Assembly (NCBI RefSeq): GCF_008120935.1
Contig: NZ_RDBO01000020.1
Span: forward strand, 268,236 to 302,871
Length of the DNA: 34,636 nt
Origin: Streptomyces sp. sk2.1
Lineage (GTDB): Bacteria > Actinomycetota > Actinomycetes > Streptomycetales > Streptomycetaceae
Direction: 5' to 3'
Shown piece by piece: positions 1 through 7,881 of the stretch. Numbering within the stretch: position 1 is the stretch's first letter; the number at the start of each line of letters is the position of its first letter. A program made the translations under genes and the position numbers. The notes beneath the pieces are model-generated. The model made no database searches, was not told the DNA's origin, and was given only the letters and a program-made list of their open reading frames with translations.

Positions 1-724
1 CCCCCGCACCGCCCCCGCCATCCACATCACTCGCACCACCTGCATCACTCGCACCACCTGAACCACCCGCACCGACGCCCCCACCGCCCGCGCCCCTCCC
101 GTCCTCGTACGCGCGCGCCGAGGCGTCCACGTGCGCGAGCCGCCGCAGCGCGCCGAACATCGCCTCCCCCAGCACCGTGCCCACGACCACGCTCTCCACC
201 AGGTCCTCGCGCGCCACCCGGCGCCCCACGTAGTCGAGGTCGGCCCGCGCGACCGGTTCGGCGGCCGCCGCGTAGGCGTCGAGCAGTTCGACGAAGCCGC
301 CGTGCCCGGCCCGCCGCAGCGCGACGATCACCTCGGCCAGGGACTCACCGGCCGGGCCGGCCGCGTCCGCCCGCCAGCCGCGCCGCTCCACCAGTTCCGC
401 CACCTCGTCGCGGGCGTCGTCCAGTTCGGGCCCGGGATCGTCGCCTGCCGGCTGGGCGAGGCGCTTCGCCGCGAAGCCCAGCACCTTGTGCACCGGCCGC
501 TCGGGGTCGTCGACCACCCGCAGCACATCGCCGATGGCCGCCAGCGAGAGCCCGCCGACGTCCAGCAGGGCGCGGATCAGCCGCAGCCTGCGCTCGTGCC
601 CGTCGTCGTAACTGGCCTGGTTCGGGCTGGTCAACTGCCCGGCCGGCAGCAGCCCTTCCCGTACGTAGTACTTGATCGTCGGTACCGGGACCCCGGACCT
701 GCGGCTCAACTCTCCGATGCGCAC
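1..724 (-). CDS. MerR-family transcriptional regulator (3' end cut by window edge)
   Basis: The protein opens with a MerR winged-helix signature: VRIGELSRRSGVPVPTIKYY, followed by REGLLPAG and an HERRLRLIRALLDVGGLSL helix. The GTG at 722-724 is chosen because the reading begins exactly at the HTH and no in-frame ATG precedes it. About 200 residues of helical effector region follow. The visible C-terminus then becomes a low-complexity Gly/Ala/Ser/Asp tail of about 40 residues, partly made by an 18-nt tandem duplication, and stays open to the window edge, so the stop is not seen. MerR proteins bind palindromes and usually control a divergent or own promoter. Paired palindromes lie just upstream, between this gene and the divergent membrane operon, so that operon is the likely target (inference). 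The effector is unknown and no metal-binding Cys motif is visible. The family assignment is firm; the function is not. Confidence 0.9.
   Translation of the reverse strand, partial: MRIGELSRRSGVPVPTIKYYVREGLLPAGQLTSPNQASYDDGHERRLRLIRALLDVGGLSLAAIGDVLRVVDDPERPVHKVLGFAAKRLAQPAGDDPGPELDDARDEVAELVERRGWRADAAGPAGESLAEVIVALRRAGHGGFVELLDAYAAAAEPVARADLDYVGRRVAREDLVESVVVGTVLGEAMFGALRRLAHVDASARAYEDGRGAGGGGVGAGGSGGASDAGGASDVDGGGGAG
25..60. repeat. 18-nt perfect tandem duplication inside the MerR gene tail
   Basis: Positions 25-42 and 43-60 are identical (catcactcgcaccacctg). On the coding (minus) strand the 18-nt unit is in frame and adds six residues rich in Gly, Ala, Ser and Asp to the low-complexity C-terminal tail. 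It is probably a slippage product, so copy number may vary between strains. Confidence 0.85.
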
Positions 725-769
725 CGCGTGTTCATCCTTCCGCGCTTGCCAACCACCGGAGCCATCATA

Positions 770-808
770 GATAGTTCCACTATCGGATAGCGGAGAGTGC
801 TGCTATCC
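770..808. promoter_or_regulatory. Two adjacent inverted repeats, likely MerR-type operator region
   Basis: In the 103-bp space between the divergent MerR gene and the membrane operon there are two perfect inverted repeats side by side: gatagt-tcc-actatc at 770-784 and ggatagc-N10-gctatcc at 785-808. Both use the related half-site (g)gatag. Such paired palindromes fit an operator for the divergent regulator. A possible -10 (cataat, 808-813) for the plus-strand gene overlaps the right arm of the second repeat. The repeats are seen directly; binding by this MerR protein is inferred. Confidence 0.6.
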
Positions 809-827
809 ATAATTCTCTGGGGGTTCC

Positions 828-1889
828 ATGCCTTCCCGGCTCTTATCCGCCCCGTTCCTGCCCTCCTGGCGTTCCTGGCACCGGCCGTTGGTGCTCTTCG
901 CCGCGGCGATGGCCGTCATGGCGGCCGTCTCGGCCGTGGGGCTGGTGGTCGACGACCGGGTCCTCGCGGGCGCGGCGATATGGTTCAAGCCGTTCAAGTT
1001 CGCGGTCTCGTTCGTCGTGTACGCGCTCACGCTCGCCTGGATGCTGACGCTGGTCACCCGCGGCCGGCGGGTCGGCTGGTGGGCGGGCACGGTGGTCGCG
1101 GCGGCCTGCCTGGCCGAGATGGCGATCATCACCGGCCAGGTGGTCCGCGGGAAGCGCAGCCACTTCAACCACGCCACCCCGTTCGACGAAGCCCTGTTCA
1201 ACGCGATGGCCGTCACGGTCGTCGTCCTGTGGACCGGCACGCTGGTCATCGCGGTCCTGCTGCTGCGCGCCCGCATCGCCGACCGCGCCACCGCCTGGGC
1301 GATACGTTCGGGCGTGCTGCTCGCCCTGGTGGGCGCCGCGTTCGGTTTCCTGATGACACAGCCCACCCCCGAGCAGCGGGCGACCGGAAACCTGGACACC
1401 GCCGACGTGATCGGCGCCCATGCCGTGGGCGTACCGGACGGCGGCCCGTCGATGCCGCTCACCGGCTGGTCCACCACCGGCGGCGACCTGCGCATACCGC
1501 ACTTCGTCGGGATGCACGCGCTTCAGCTGCTGCCGCTCCTCCTGCTCGTCCTGATGTCCCTCGCCCCGCGTTTCGCGCGGCTGCGCGATCCACGGGTCCG
1601 GCTGCGGCTGGTGCTGGTCGCCTCGGGGTCGTACGCGGCACTCGTCGCGCTCGTCACCTGGCAGGCGCTGCGCGGCCGGCCGCTGATCCACCCGGACGGC
1701 GCGACGCTCGGCGCCGCCGCCCTGCTCGTGGCGGCGACCATCACCGGCGGCCTGCTCGCCCTGCGGACGCCCCGCGCGGACCGACGGCCGGGGTCTCGGT
1801 CCGGCCCCGCCCCGGAGCACGGCCCCGACTCGAATCCCGATCCCGACCCGAAGTCCGATCCCACGGAAACGAAGGAGCTCGTGGCATGA
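828..1889 (+). CDS. Multi-pass integral membrane protein of unknown function
   Basis: The product has 353 residues and about eight or nine hydrophobic segments, then a hydrophilic Pro/Asp-rich tail of about 45 residues (repeats such as PDPDPKSDP). I do not recognise the family. Several polar residues stand out near membrane segments: KPFKF near residues 47-51, SHFNH with His112 and His115, and PHFVGMH with His225 and His230. Histidines placed like this could bind haem or metal, but that is only a suggestion. The ATG at 828 follows a G-rich ribosome site (ctggggg). The stop codon overlaps the start of the next gene (ATGA), so the two are translationally coupled. It is probably controlled by the divergent MerR regulator. 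It is real by length, membrane pattern and coupling; the function is open. Confidence 0.85.
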   Translation: MPSRLLSAPFLPSWRSWHRPLVLFAAAMAVMAAVSAVGLVVDDRVLAGAAIWFKPFKFAVSFVVYALTLAWMLTLVTRGRRVGWWAGTVVAAACLAEMAIITGQVVRGKRSHFNHATPFDEALFNAMAVTVVVLWTGTLVIAVLLLRARIADRATAWAIRSGVLLALVGAAFGFLMTQPTPEQRATGNLDTADVIGAHAVGVPDGGPSMPLTGWSTTGGDLRIPHFVGMHALQLLPLLLLVLMSLAPRFARLRDPRVRLRLVLVASGSYAALVALVTWQALRGRPLIHPDGATLGAAALLVAATITGGLLALRTPRADRRPGSRSGPAPEHGPDSNPDPDPKSDPTETKELVA

Positions 1890-2359
1890 CCGGTGCGCTC
1901 TTCGAGATCTCGTTCCTCCTGGCGGCCCCCTTCTGGCTGCTCATGATCCTGGCGCCCGGCCTGCGCCTCACGGCCCGTGTCGCCGCCTCGCCGCTCACCG
2001 TGCTGCCGGTGCTGGCGGTCTACCTGCTCATGGCCGTGCCCGTCCTCCCCGAACTCTGGGACGCGGTGCGCAGCCCCGACCTCGACACCTTCCGCGACCT
2101 GACGGCCCTGGCGAACGGGGCCGGAGCGATCTGGGCCCAGGTGATCGCCTGGGACCTGCTGCTGGGCCAGTGGATGTTCCTGGAGGGGCGCCGGCTGGGG
2201 ATCTCCCCGTGGGTGATGAGTCCGCTGCTGGTGCTGACGATCCTGCTGTCGCCGTTCGGCCTGCTGGTCTTCCTCGTCCTGCGGGCGGTACGGGGACGGG
2301 GGACCCGTACCGGGAACGGGGCCCCCGACCGGGCGGCCGTCCGCGCCCCGGCCGGATGA
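1886..2359 (+). CDS. ABA4-like (DUF4281) membrane protein
   Basis: The product has 157 residues and four predicted membrane helices. It starts LFEISFLLAAPFWLLMILAP and contains AIWAQVIAWDLLLGQWMF and LLSPFGLLVFLVLRAV. This layout (A-x-P-x-W-L-M near the N-terminus, a central W-x-D-L-x-x-G-x-W, and a P-x-G-L-L near the C-terminus) resembles the ABA4-like family, named after plant ABA4, which is needed for neoxanthin formation. Bacterial members are mostly uncharacterised, so a carotenoid role here is not claimed. The ATG at 1886 overlaps the previous stop by four bases, so the two proteins are made from one message and may form a complex. A longer in-frame reading upstream overlaps the first gene and is rejected. 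The basic, Gly/Arg-rich C-terminus is probably cytoplasmic. Confidence 0.75.
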   Translation: MTGALFEISFLLAAPFWLLMILAPGLRLTARVAASPLTVLPVLAVYLLMAVPVLPELWDAVRSPDLDTFRDLTALANGAGAIWAQVIAWDLLLGQWMFLEGRRLGISPWVMSPLLVLTILLSPFGLLVFLVLRAVRGRGTRTGNGAPDRAAVRAPAG

Positions 2360-2372
2360 ATACCCTGGCCGG

Positions 2373-3341
2373 ATGAATCCTGTGAGCGACACGGAGCGTC
2401 ACGACCGGGTGGCGGGCGCCGTCGTCGGATCGGCGGTGGGCGACGCGCTCGGAGCACCGTTCGAGTTCGGCCCCGCAGGTGTGTACACGGCCCGCTTCCC
2501 GGACGGCGTCGGCACGATGTGCGGGGGCGGCGGCTGGAATCCCGGCGAGGCCACGGACGACACCCAGATGGCGGTCCTGGTCGCCGAGTCCCTGCTGGAG
2601 CGCGGCGGGCTCGACCTCCCCGACATGTTCGACCGGTTCCGCCGGTGGGCGGCGGCCGAGCCGAAGGACATCGGGCTGCAGACCGAGCAGGTCCTGACGG
2701 ACGACGCGCCCTGGGACCTCGCCGCCGCGCTGCACTTCCAGGTCAACGGGCGTGCGGCGGGCAACGGTTCGCTGATGCGGGCGGCCGGCTCCGCCGTGTA
2801 CTTCGCGGCCCGGGGGCGGGCGGCGACCATGGACGCGGCGCGCCGGATCGCCGCGCTGACCCATGGCGACCGAGCCGCCTGGGAGGGCACCGCCGTGCTC
2901 CACGAGCTGATCCGGGTGGCGCTCGACGGGGGCGATCCGCTCGGTGCCGTCCCCGCCGCCCTGGACCTGGTGCACGAGGACCACCGCGGGCGCTGGGCCG
3001 TCGTCCTGGCCCCGGACTGGCACCCGGACGCGGCGACGGAGTTCAACGGCGCGGTGTGGCCCTGCCTGGGCACCGCGCTCTGGGCACTGCGCACCGGCCG
3101 CACGTACGAGGAGGCCGTGGCCGCCGCCGTCGACGTGGGCGGCGACACCGACACGGTCGCGGCGGTGACCGGCGGCCTGGCGGGTGCCGTGCACGGCTTC
3201 GGCGCGATCCCGCCCCGCTGGACGGAGCCCCTGCACGTACCGCTGCCGGGATTCGGGGACCGGGTGCTGGGCACCGCCGACCTGGTGGACCTGGCCCGGC
3301 GACTGGACGGGGCCGCCCCGCGCGATTCCCGCGGACATTGA
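2373..3341 (+). CDS. ADP-ribosylglycohydrolase family protein
   Basis: The product has 322 residues, normal for the DraG/ARH fold. The N-terminus has GSAVGDALGAPFEF, then TDDTQMAVLVAESL (Asp62-Asp63), an NGSLMRAA segment in the middle and GGDTDTVAAVTGGLAG near residues 256-269 (Asp258 and Asp260). In this family the N-terminal DDT and C-terminal DxDT groups hold the two metal ions used to remove ADP-ribose from a protein or small molecule. All the expected metal ligands are visible, so the enzyme is probably active; its substrate is unknown. It begins 13 bases after the ABA4-like gene on the same strand and could be the third gene of that operon. ATG 2373 is used; a GTG at 2382 is an alternative start. 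Confidence 0.9.
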   Translation: MNPVSDTERHDRVAGAVVGSAVGDALGAPFEFGPAGVYTARFPDGVGTMCGGGGWNPGEATDDTQMAVLVAESLLERGGLDLPDMFDRFRRWAAAEPKDIGLQTEQVLTDDAPWDLAAALHFQVNGRAAGNGSLMRAAGSAVYFAARGRAATMDAARRIAALTHGDRAAWEGTAVLHELIRVALDGGDPLGAVPAALDLVHEDHRGRWAVVLAPDWHPDAATEFNGAVWPCLGTALWALRTGRTYEEAVAAAVDVGGDTDTVAAVTGGLAGAVHGFGAIPPRWTEPLHVPLPGFGDRVLGTADLVDLARRLDGAAPRDSRGH

Positions 3342-3450
3342 CCGACCCCGAACCTACACATAAGGGGCATATAAGAGCAGAATGGCAAGGCAGGCTGTTC
3401 ATCACACGGCACGTGATGGCGGTGCTGCACGAGGGAAGGAGACGAACCCC

Positions 3451-3894
3451 ATGTCAAACATCTCGCACACCGGCCGTGACATGGCCAGTCACCCCGATGT
3501 CTCCGAAATGCGCGATCGTTATGCCCGCATGCTCGGTGGCCGCGATGTGGCCCTGGTGGACGCGCCGGTGTTCCTCGTCGGTCTCTACTGCGCCATATCG
3601 CCGTGGGTGCTCCACTTCACGGCGAGTCAGCCCACGCTCGCGACGCACAACCTGATCATGGGTCTCGCGATCGCCGCCCTGGGCCTCGGGTTCACCGTCA
3701 TGCCCGAGCGCATGTACGGCCTGAGCTGGGCCATCTGCGCCATGGGGGCCTGGATGATCATCTCGACGTGGATCGTCGGCAGCAGTCCCGACCTCGGCAT
3801 CGTCCTCAGCAACATCATCGTCGGCGGTCTGACCGTGCTGCTGGGACTGGTCTGTGCGGGCGTGTCCACGAAGAGCGGCAGCCGCGCCGCCTGA
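3451..3894 (+). CDS. SPW-repeat membrane protein
   Basis: The product has 147 residues and four hydrophobic helices. The motif SPWVLHF near residue 52 is the hallmark of the SPW repeat; the second half carries a degenerate STW. Pairs of SPW repeats give a four-helix membrane protein of unknown function, common in actinobacteria. The ATG at 3451 is chosen because it follows a good ribosome site (aaggag, about ten bases upstream). An in-frame start at 3382 would add an atypical stretch and lacks such a site. The hydrophilic N-terminus (about 35 residues) is predicted cytoplasmic. The gene faces the helicase gene across a terminator hairpin. Confidence 0.85.
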   Translation: MSNISHTGRDMASHPDVSEMRDRYARMLGGRDVALVDAPVFLVGLYCAISPWVLHFTASQPTLATHNLIMGLAIAALGLGFTVMPERMYGLSWAICAMGAWMIISTWIVGSSPDLGIVLSNIIVGGLTVLLGLVCAGVSTKSGSRAA

Positions 3895-3962
3895 AGCGGG
3901 ACTCGTCCGGGAGCCGAAAGCCGAAATGGGAACCGGCCGGAGCGGCAACCGGCCGGAGCAGG

Positions 3963-4003
3963 GGCCGTCGACCGGCCCGCGCGGAGCGGACCGGTCGACG
4001 GCC
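3963..4003. terminator. Bidirectional hairpin terminator
   Basis: Perfect 13-bp arms (ggccgtcgaccgg / ccggtcgacggcc) at 3963-3975 and 3991-4003 enclose a 15-nt loop. The hairpin lies between two convergent genes (SPW protein and helicase), where a shared terminator is expected. No U-tract follows, which is usual in Streptomyces. A 12-nt direct repeat (accggccggagc at 3932-3943 and 3948-3959) sits just before it. Confidence 0.7.
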
Positions 4004-4075
4004 GTACGGCACCGGGGATCCCGCGGACCGCCCCGGCCCGCACCCGCGGAACGGGGCCCGCCCCGCGGGGGGACC

Positions 4076-6910
4076 TCACCCCACGGAGCTGTACGCCACG
4101 ACCCCTCGCAGCACCGCGTCCACCGCCTTGTGCGCGCTGCGCGCCACGGAGCTCCCCTCCCTCGGCGCGGCGGCCGCGATCTGACCCAGCACGTCGATCA
4201 CCTGCTTGCACCACCGCACGAAGTCCCCCGCCGGCATGTCCGCCTCGCCGAGCACTTCGTCCAGCGTCCGCCCCGACGCCCACATGTAGACCGCCCAGGC
4301 GAACCCCAGGTCGGGCTCGCGCTGTCCGACCCCCTCCGCCTGGTTGATCTTGAAATCCTCCTCCAGGGCGTCGAGCCTGCCCCAGATCCGGACCATCTCG
4401 CCCAGCGCGGTCTTCGCCGGTCCCGACGGCAGCTTGGGCGCCACCGCGTCGTCGGCCTGCCGCGCCTCGAACACCAACGCCGATACGCACGCCGCGAGTT
4501 CGGCGGGGTTCAGGCCCTCCCACACCCCGGCCCGCAGGCATTCGCTCGCCAGCAGGTCCAGTTCGCCGTAGAGCCGCGCGAGACGGCGCCCGTGCTCGGT
4601 GACCTCGTTGCCCCGCAGGTAGTCGAGCTCGGTGAGCAGCGCGACGATCCGGTCGAAGGTGCGGGCGATCGTGTTCGTCCGCCCCTCGATCCGTCGCTCC
4701 AACTGCTTCGTGTCGCGCTGCAGTCGGTGGTAGCGCTCGGCCCACCGTGCGTGGTCCTCGCGCTCGTCGCACCCGTGGCAGGGGTGCGCCCGCAGCTCCG
4801 CCCGGTAGCGGGCGATCTCCCGGTCGTCGGCCGCGACGGACCGCCCCTTGCGGTGCCGGTCCGGCACGATGTGCCCGGCCTTGGTCCGCAGCGCGGAGGC
4901 CAGGTCGCGACGCGACTGCGGCGAGCGCGGGTTGAACGACTTCGGCACCCGCATCCGCTCCAGCGCCTCCACCGGCACCGGGAAGTCGATCGAGGCGAGC
5001 CGCTTGACCTGCCGCTCGGCCGTCAGCACCAACGGCCTCGGCCCGTCGTGGTATTCGAGCCCGCGATGGCCGTGCCCGTTGGTCCGCCCGGCGGGCAGCC
5101 CCGGGTCGAGGACCAGTGCCAGCCCGGCGAACTTGCCGGTGGGCACGTGGATGATGTCACCGGGCTTGAGCTTCTCCAGCGACGCCGCCGCGGCCGCCCG
5201 CCGCTGCACCGCGCCCTGCTTGGCCAGTTCCGTCTCCCGGTCCTTGAGGTCGCGGCGCAGCCGCGCGTACTCCTCGAAGTCGCCGAGGTGGCAGGTCATG
5301 CCCTCCCGGTAGCCCTCCAGTCCCTCCTCGTTCCTCTGGACCTGGCGGGAGATGCCGACCACCGACCGGTCCGCCTGGAACTGCGCGAAGGAGGTCTCCA
5401 ACAGCTCGCGCGAGCGGTGCCGCCCGAACTGCTGCACCAGGTTGACGGCCATGTTGTACGAGGGCCGGAAGCTGGAGCGCAGCGGGTACGTGCGGGTGCC
5501 CGCCAGCCCGGCCAGCGCCCCCGGGTCCATGCCGCGCTGCCAGAGCACCACGGCGTGGCCCTCGACGTCGATGCCGCGGCGCCCGGCCCGCCCGGTCAGC
5601 TGGGTGTACTCGCCGGGGGTGATGTCGGCGTGCTGCTCGCCGTTCCACTTGACGAGCTTCTCCAGCACCACCGAACGCGCGGGCATGTTGATGCCGAGGG
5701 CGAGGGTCTCCGTGGCGAAGACGGCCTTGACCAGCCCGCGCACGAAGAGTTCCTCGACGACTTCCTTGAACGTCGGCAGCATGCCCGCGTGGTGGGCCGC
5801 GATGCCCCGCTCCAGTCCTTCGAGCCACTCGTAGTAGCCCAGGACGTGGAGGTCCTCGCCGGGGATGGAGGCCGTGCGCTCCTCGACGATCTCGCGGACC
5901 AGCCGCCGCTTCTCCTCGTCGTTGAGCCGCAGTCCGGCGTGCAGGCACTGCTGCACGGCGGCCTCGCAGCCGGCCCGGCTGAAGATGAACGTGATGGCGG
6001 GGAGCAGTCCTTCGGCGTCCAGCCGGTCGATGACCTCGGGCCTGGCCGGGGTCCAGATCCGGCTGCGCTGGCGCCGCTCGCGCTCCCGGTCCGCCTCGCG
6101 CACCATCTTGCCGCGGCGGCGCTCGCGCGGGTTGTACCCCCGCTGGTTCTCCATCCGGGCCAGCCGGACGAGATCGGGATTGACCTCGCGGCGTCCGGTG
6201 CCCCGGCCGCCGTGGTCGGTCTCCTCCTCGAAGAGGTCGTACATCCGGCGGCCCGCCAGCACGTGCTGCCAGAGCGGCACGGGCCGGTGCTCGGAGACGA
6301 TCACCTGGGTGTCGCCGCGGACGGTGTCCAGCCAGTCGCCGAACTCCTCGGCGTTGGACACCGTCGCCGACAGCGACACCAGGGTCACCGAGTCCGGGAG
6401 ATGAATAATCACTTCCTCCCAGACGGCGCCCCGGAAGCGGTCGGAGAGGTAGTGCACCTCGTCCATCACCACGTAGCCCAGGCCGCGCAGCGTCTGCGAG
6501 CCCGCGTACAGCATGTTCCGCAGCACCTCGGTGGTCATGACGACCACCGGGGCATCGGCGTTGACGCTGTTGTCGCCCGTCAGCAGGCCGACCTTGTCCG
6601 GCCCGTACCGCTTGACCAGATCGGTGAACTTCTGGTTGGACAGGGCCTTGATGGGCGTGGTGTAGAAGCACTTCCGGCCCTGCGAGAGGGCGAGGTGCAC
6701 GGCGAATTCACCGACGATCGTCTTGCCCGACCCCGTCGGGGCGGCGACGAGTACGCCCTTGCCGGCCTCCAGGGCCTCACAGGCCTCGATCTGGTAGGCG
6801 TCCAGATCGAATTCGTACAGCTCACGGAAGGGCGCGAGTGCGGTGGCCTGCTCGGCGGCGCGGATCCGAGAAGCCTGGTATCGCTCAGCTGGTGAGAGGT
6901 CCTCTGTCAT
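4076..6910 (-). CDS. Ski2/Mtr4-like DEVH-box ATP-dependent RNA helicase (HelY type)
   Basis: The product has 944 residues from the ATG at 6910; a GTG 24 bases upstream overlaps its own potential ribosome site and is less likely. Helicase motifs appear in order: APTGSGKT near residue 57 (motif I), MDEVHYLSD near 150 (motif II, DEVH), LSATVSN (motif III), then in the second RecA domain AVFATETLALGINMPA and QLTGRAGRRGID (motif VI). A long C-terminal half resembles the Ski2/Mtr4/HelY accessory region. Such enzymes unwind structured RNA for processing or decay; the mycobacterial member HelY is the closest named relative by layout. It is the last gene of a minus-strand run, starting 45 bases after the lipid kinase gene. 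The RNA substrate is unknown. Confidence 0.93.
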   Translation of the reverse strand: MTEDLSPAERYQASRIRAAEQATALAPFRELYEFDLDAYQIEACEALEAGKGVLVAAPTGSGKTIVGEFAVHLALSQGRKCFYTTPIKALSNQKFTDLVKRYGPDKVGLLTGDNSVNADAPVVVMTTEVLRNMLYAGSQTLRGLGYVVMDEVHYLSDRFRGAVWEEVIIHLPDSVTLVSLSATVSNAEEFGDWLDTVRGDTQVIVSEHRPVPLWQHVLAGRRMYDLFEEETDHGGRGTGRREVNPDLVRLARMENQRGYNPRERRRGKMVREADRERERRQRSRIWTPARPEVIDRLDAEGLLPAITFIFSRAGCEAAVQQCLHAGLRLNDEEKRRLVREIVEERTASIPGEDLHVLGYYEWLEGLERGIAAHHAGMLPTFKEVVEELFVRGLVKAVFATETLALGINMPARSVVLEKLVKWNGEQHADITPGEYTQLTGRAGRRGIDVEGHAVVLWQRGMDPGALAGLAGTRTYPLRSSFRPSYNMAVNLVQQFGRHRSRELLETSFAQFQADRSVVGISRQVQRNEEGLEGYREGMTCHLGDFEEYARLRRDLKDRETELAKQGAVQRRAAAAASLEKLKPGDIIHVPTGKFAGLALVLDPGLPAGRTNGHGHRGLEYHDGPRPLVLTAERQVKRLASIDFPVPVEALERMRVPKSFNPRSPQSRRDLASALRTKAGHIVPDRHRKGRSVAADDREIARYRAELRAHPCHGCDEREDHARWAERYHRLQRDTKQLERRIEGRTNTIARTFDRIVALLTELDYLRGNEVTEHGRRLARLYGELDLLASECLRAGVWEGLNPAELAACVSALVFEARQADDAVAPKLPSGPAKTALGEMVRIWGRLDALEEDFKINQAEGVGQREPDLGFAWAVYMWASGRTLDEVLGEADMPAGDFVRWCKQVIDVLGQIAAAAPREGSSVARSAHKAVDAVLRGVVAYSSVG

Positions 6911-6955
6911 CGTGCTTTCGAGCCTACCCGCCACCTCCGACAGCAGGCGCGATCT

Positions 6956-7864
6956 TTAAATCCCGCCGGAGGGACCCGGCGCGAGCACCCGTACCGCGCC
7001 CGGCACGCAGTGCGCGGTGAGCGGCAGCGCCCCGAGCTGTTCACCGTCCGCGTACGCGGTGACACCGGTCGCGGCCAGCTCGATGGAGGAGACCCGGTGC
7101 ACGGTGACCGCGGGGTGGTCGAGGTGCGTTCCCCTGTAGACGCGAGGGAAGACCTTGAGCAGGGTGGTGCGGCTGCAGTTCCCGACGACGGTCACGTCGA
7201 ACAGCCCGTCGTCCATGACGGCGTCCGCGCAGATCCGCATGCCCCCGCCGTACGTCGAGCCGTTGCCCACGGCGATGAGGGTGGCCTCGATCTCCCGCAC
7301 GGGGCCGCCGTCCAGCCGGATCCGGTACGGGATGGGCCTGAACGCGGCGAGTTCGGCGAGGATCGCGAGGTCGTACTTGAACCGTCCGCCGACCCAGCGC
7401 ATCCGGTTGCCGCGGTCGTTGACCCGGGAATCGAAACCGGAGGCGAGCACGGAACCGAACCACCGCTCGCCGACCCGGCCGAGGTCGATCTCGCGCGCGG
7501 CACCGCCCTTGAGCAGTTCGGCGGCCAGTCGTCCGGCGGCGGACGGGTCCCGTATCGGCGTCCCGAGCGCGCGGGCGAAGTCGTTGCCGGTGCCGACGGC
7601 GACGATCCCGAGCGGGGTCCGCGTCCCGGCGACGGCCTGCAGGGCGAGGGACATCATGCCGTCCCCGCCCACCGCGACCAGTGCGCCGGTCCCGTCCGCG
7701 ACGGCCCGGCGGGCCCTTCGCAGGGCGTCGTCGGCGTCCTCGCCGAGAACCGTGCGGACGGAGAATCCGGCGTCCCGCAACGCGGAAGCGGCCGGCTGCG
7801 CGGCATGCGCGCCCCGGCCGCTTCCCGCGGTGGGATTGACGAAAAGGGTGATCTCGCTGGTCAC
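6956..7864 (-). CDS. Diacylglycerol kinase-family lipid kinase
   Basis: The product has 302 residues. NPTAGSGRG near residue 10, VAVGGDGMM (GGDG at 66-69) and VAVGTGNDFARALG (GTGNDF at 91-96) form the nucleotide-binding core of the DAGK catalytic domain, followed by the C-terminal beta-sandwich. The family phosphorylates diacylglycerol, sphingoid or related lipids at the inner membrane face; the exact substrate cannot be told from sequence. The start is GTG at 7864, 17 bases after tatC. A TAGGGT hexamer ends six bases before the GTG, so the gene may also be read from its own promoter as a leaderless message (inference). Confidence 0.92.
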   Translation of the reverse strand: MTSEITLFVNPTAGSGRGAHAAQPAASALRDAGFSVRTVLGEDADDALRRARRAVADGTGALVAVGGDGMMSLALQAVAGTRTPLGIVAVGTGNDFARALGTPIRDPSAAGRLAAELLKGGAAREIDLGRVGERWFGSVLASGFDSRVNDRGNRMRWVGGRFKYDLAILAELAAFRPIPYRIRLDGGPVREIEATLIAVGNGSTYGGGMRICADAVMDDGLFDVTVVGNCSRTTLLKVFPRVYRGTHLDHPAVTVHRVSSIELAATGVTAYADGEQLGALPLTAHCVPGAVRVLAPGPSGGI

Positions 7865-7881
7865 CCGGGGACCCTACAAGG

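Noticed and set aside
3854..6895. Very long open reading frame (over 1000 codons) on the plus strand, opposite the helicase gene
   Set aside because: It is antisense to a gene with complete helicase motifs, and its sequence is His/Arg/Gly/Pro-rich without domains. Such shadows are common in very GC-rich DNA.
7865..7881. PafBC-type promoter before the lipid kinase (TAGGGT near the GTG)
   Set aside because: The -10-like hexamer is present but the bases at the TGTCRGTG position do not match.
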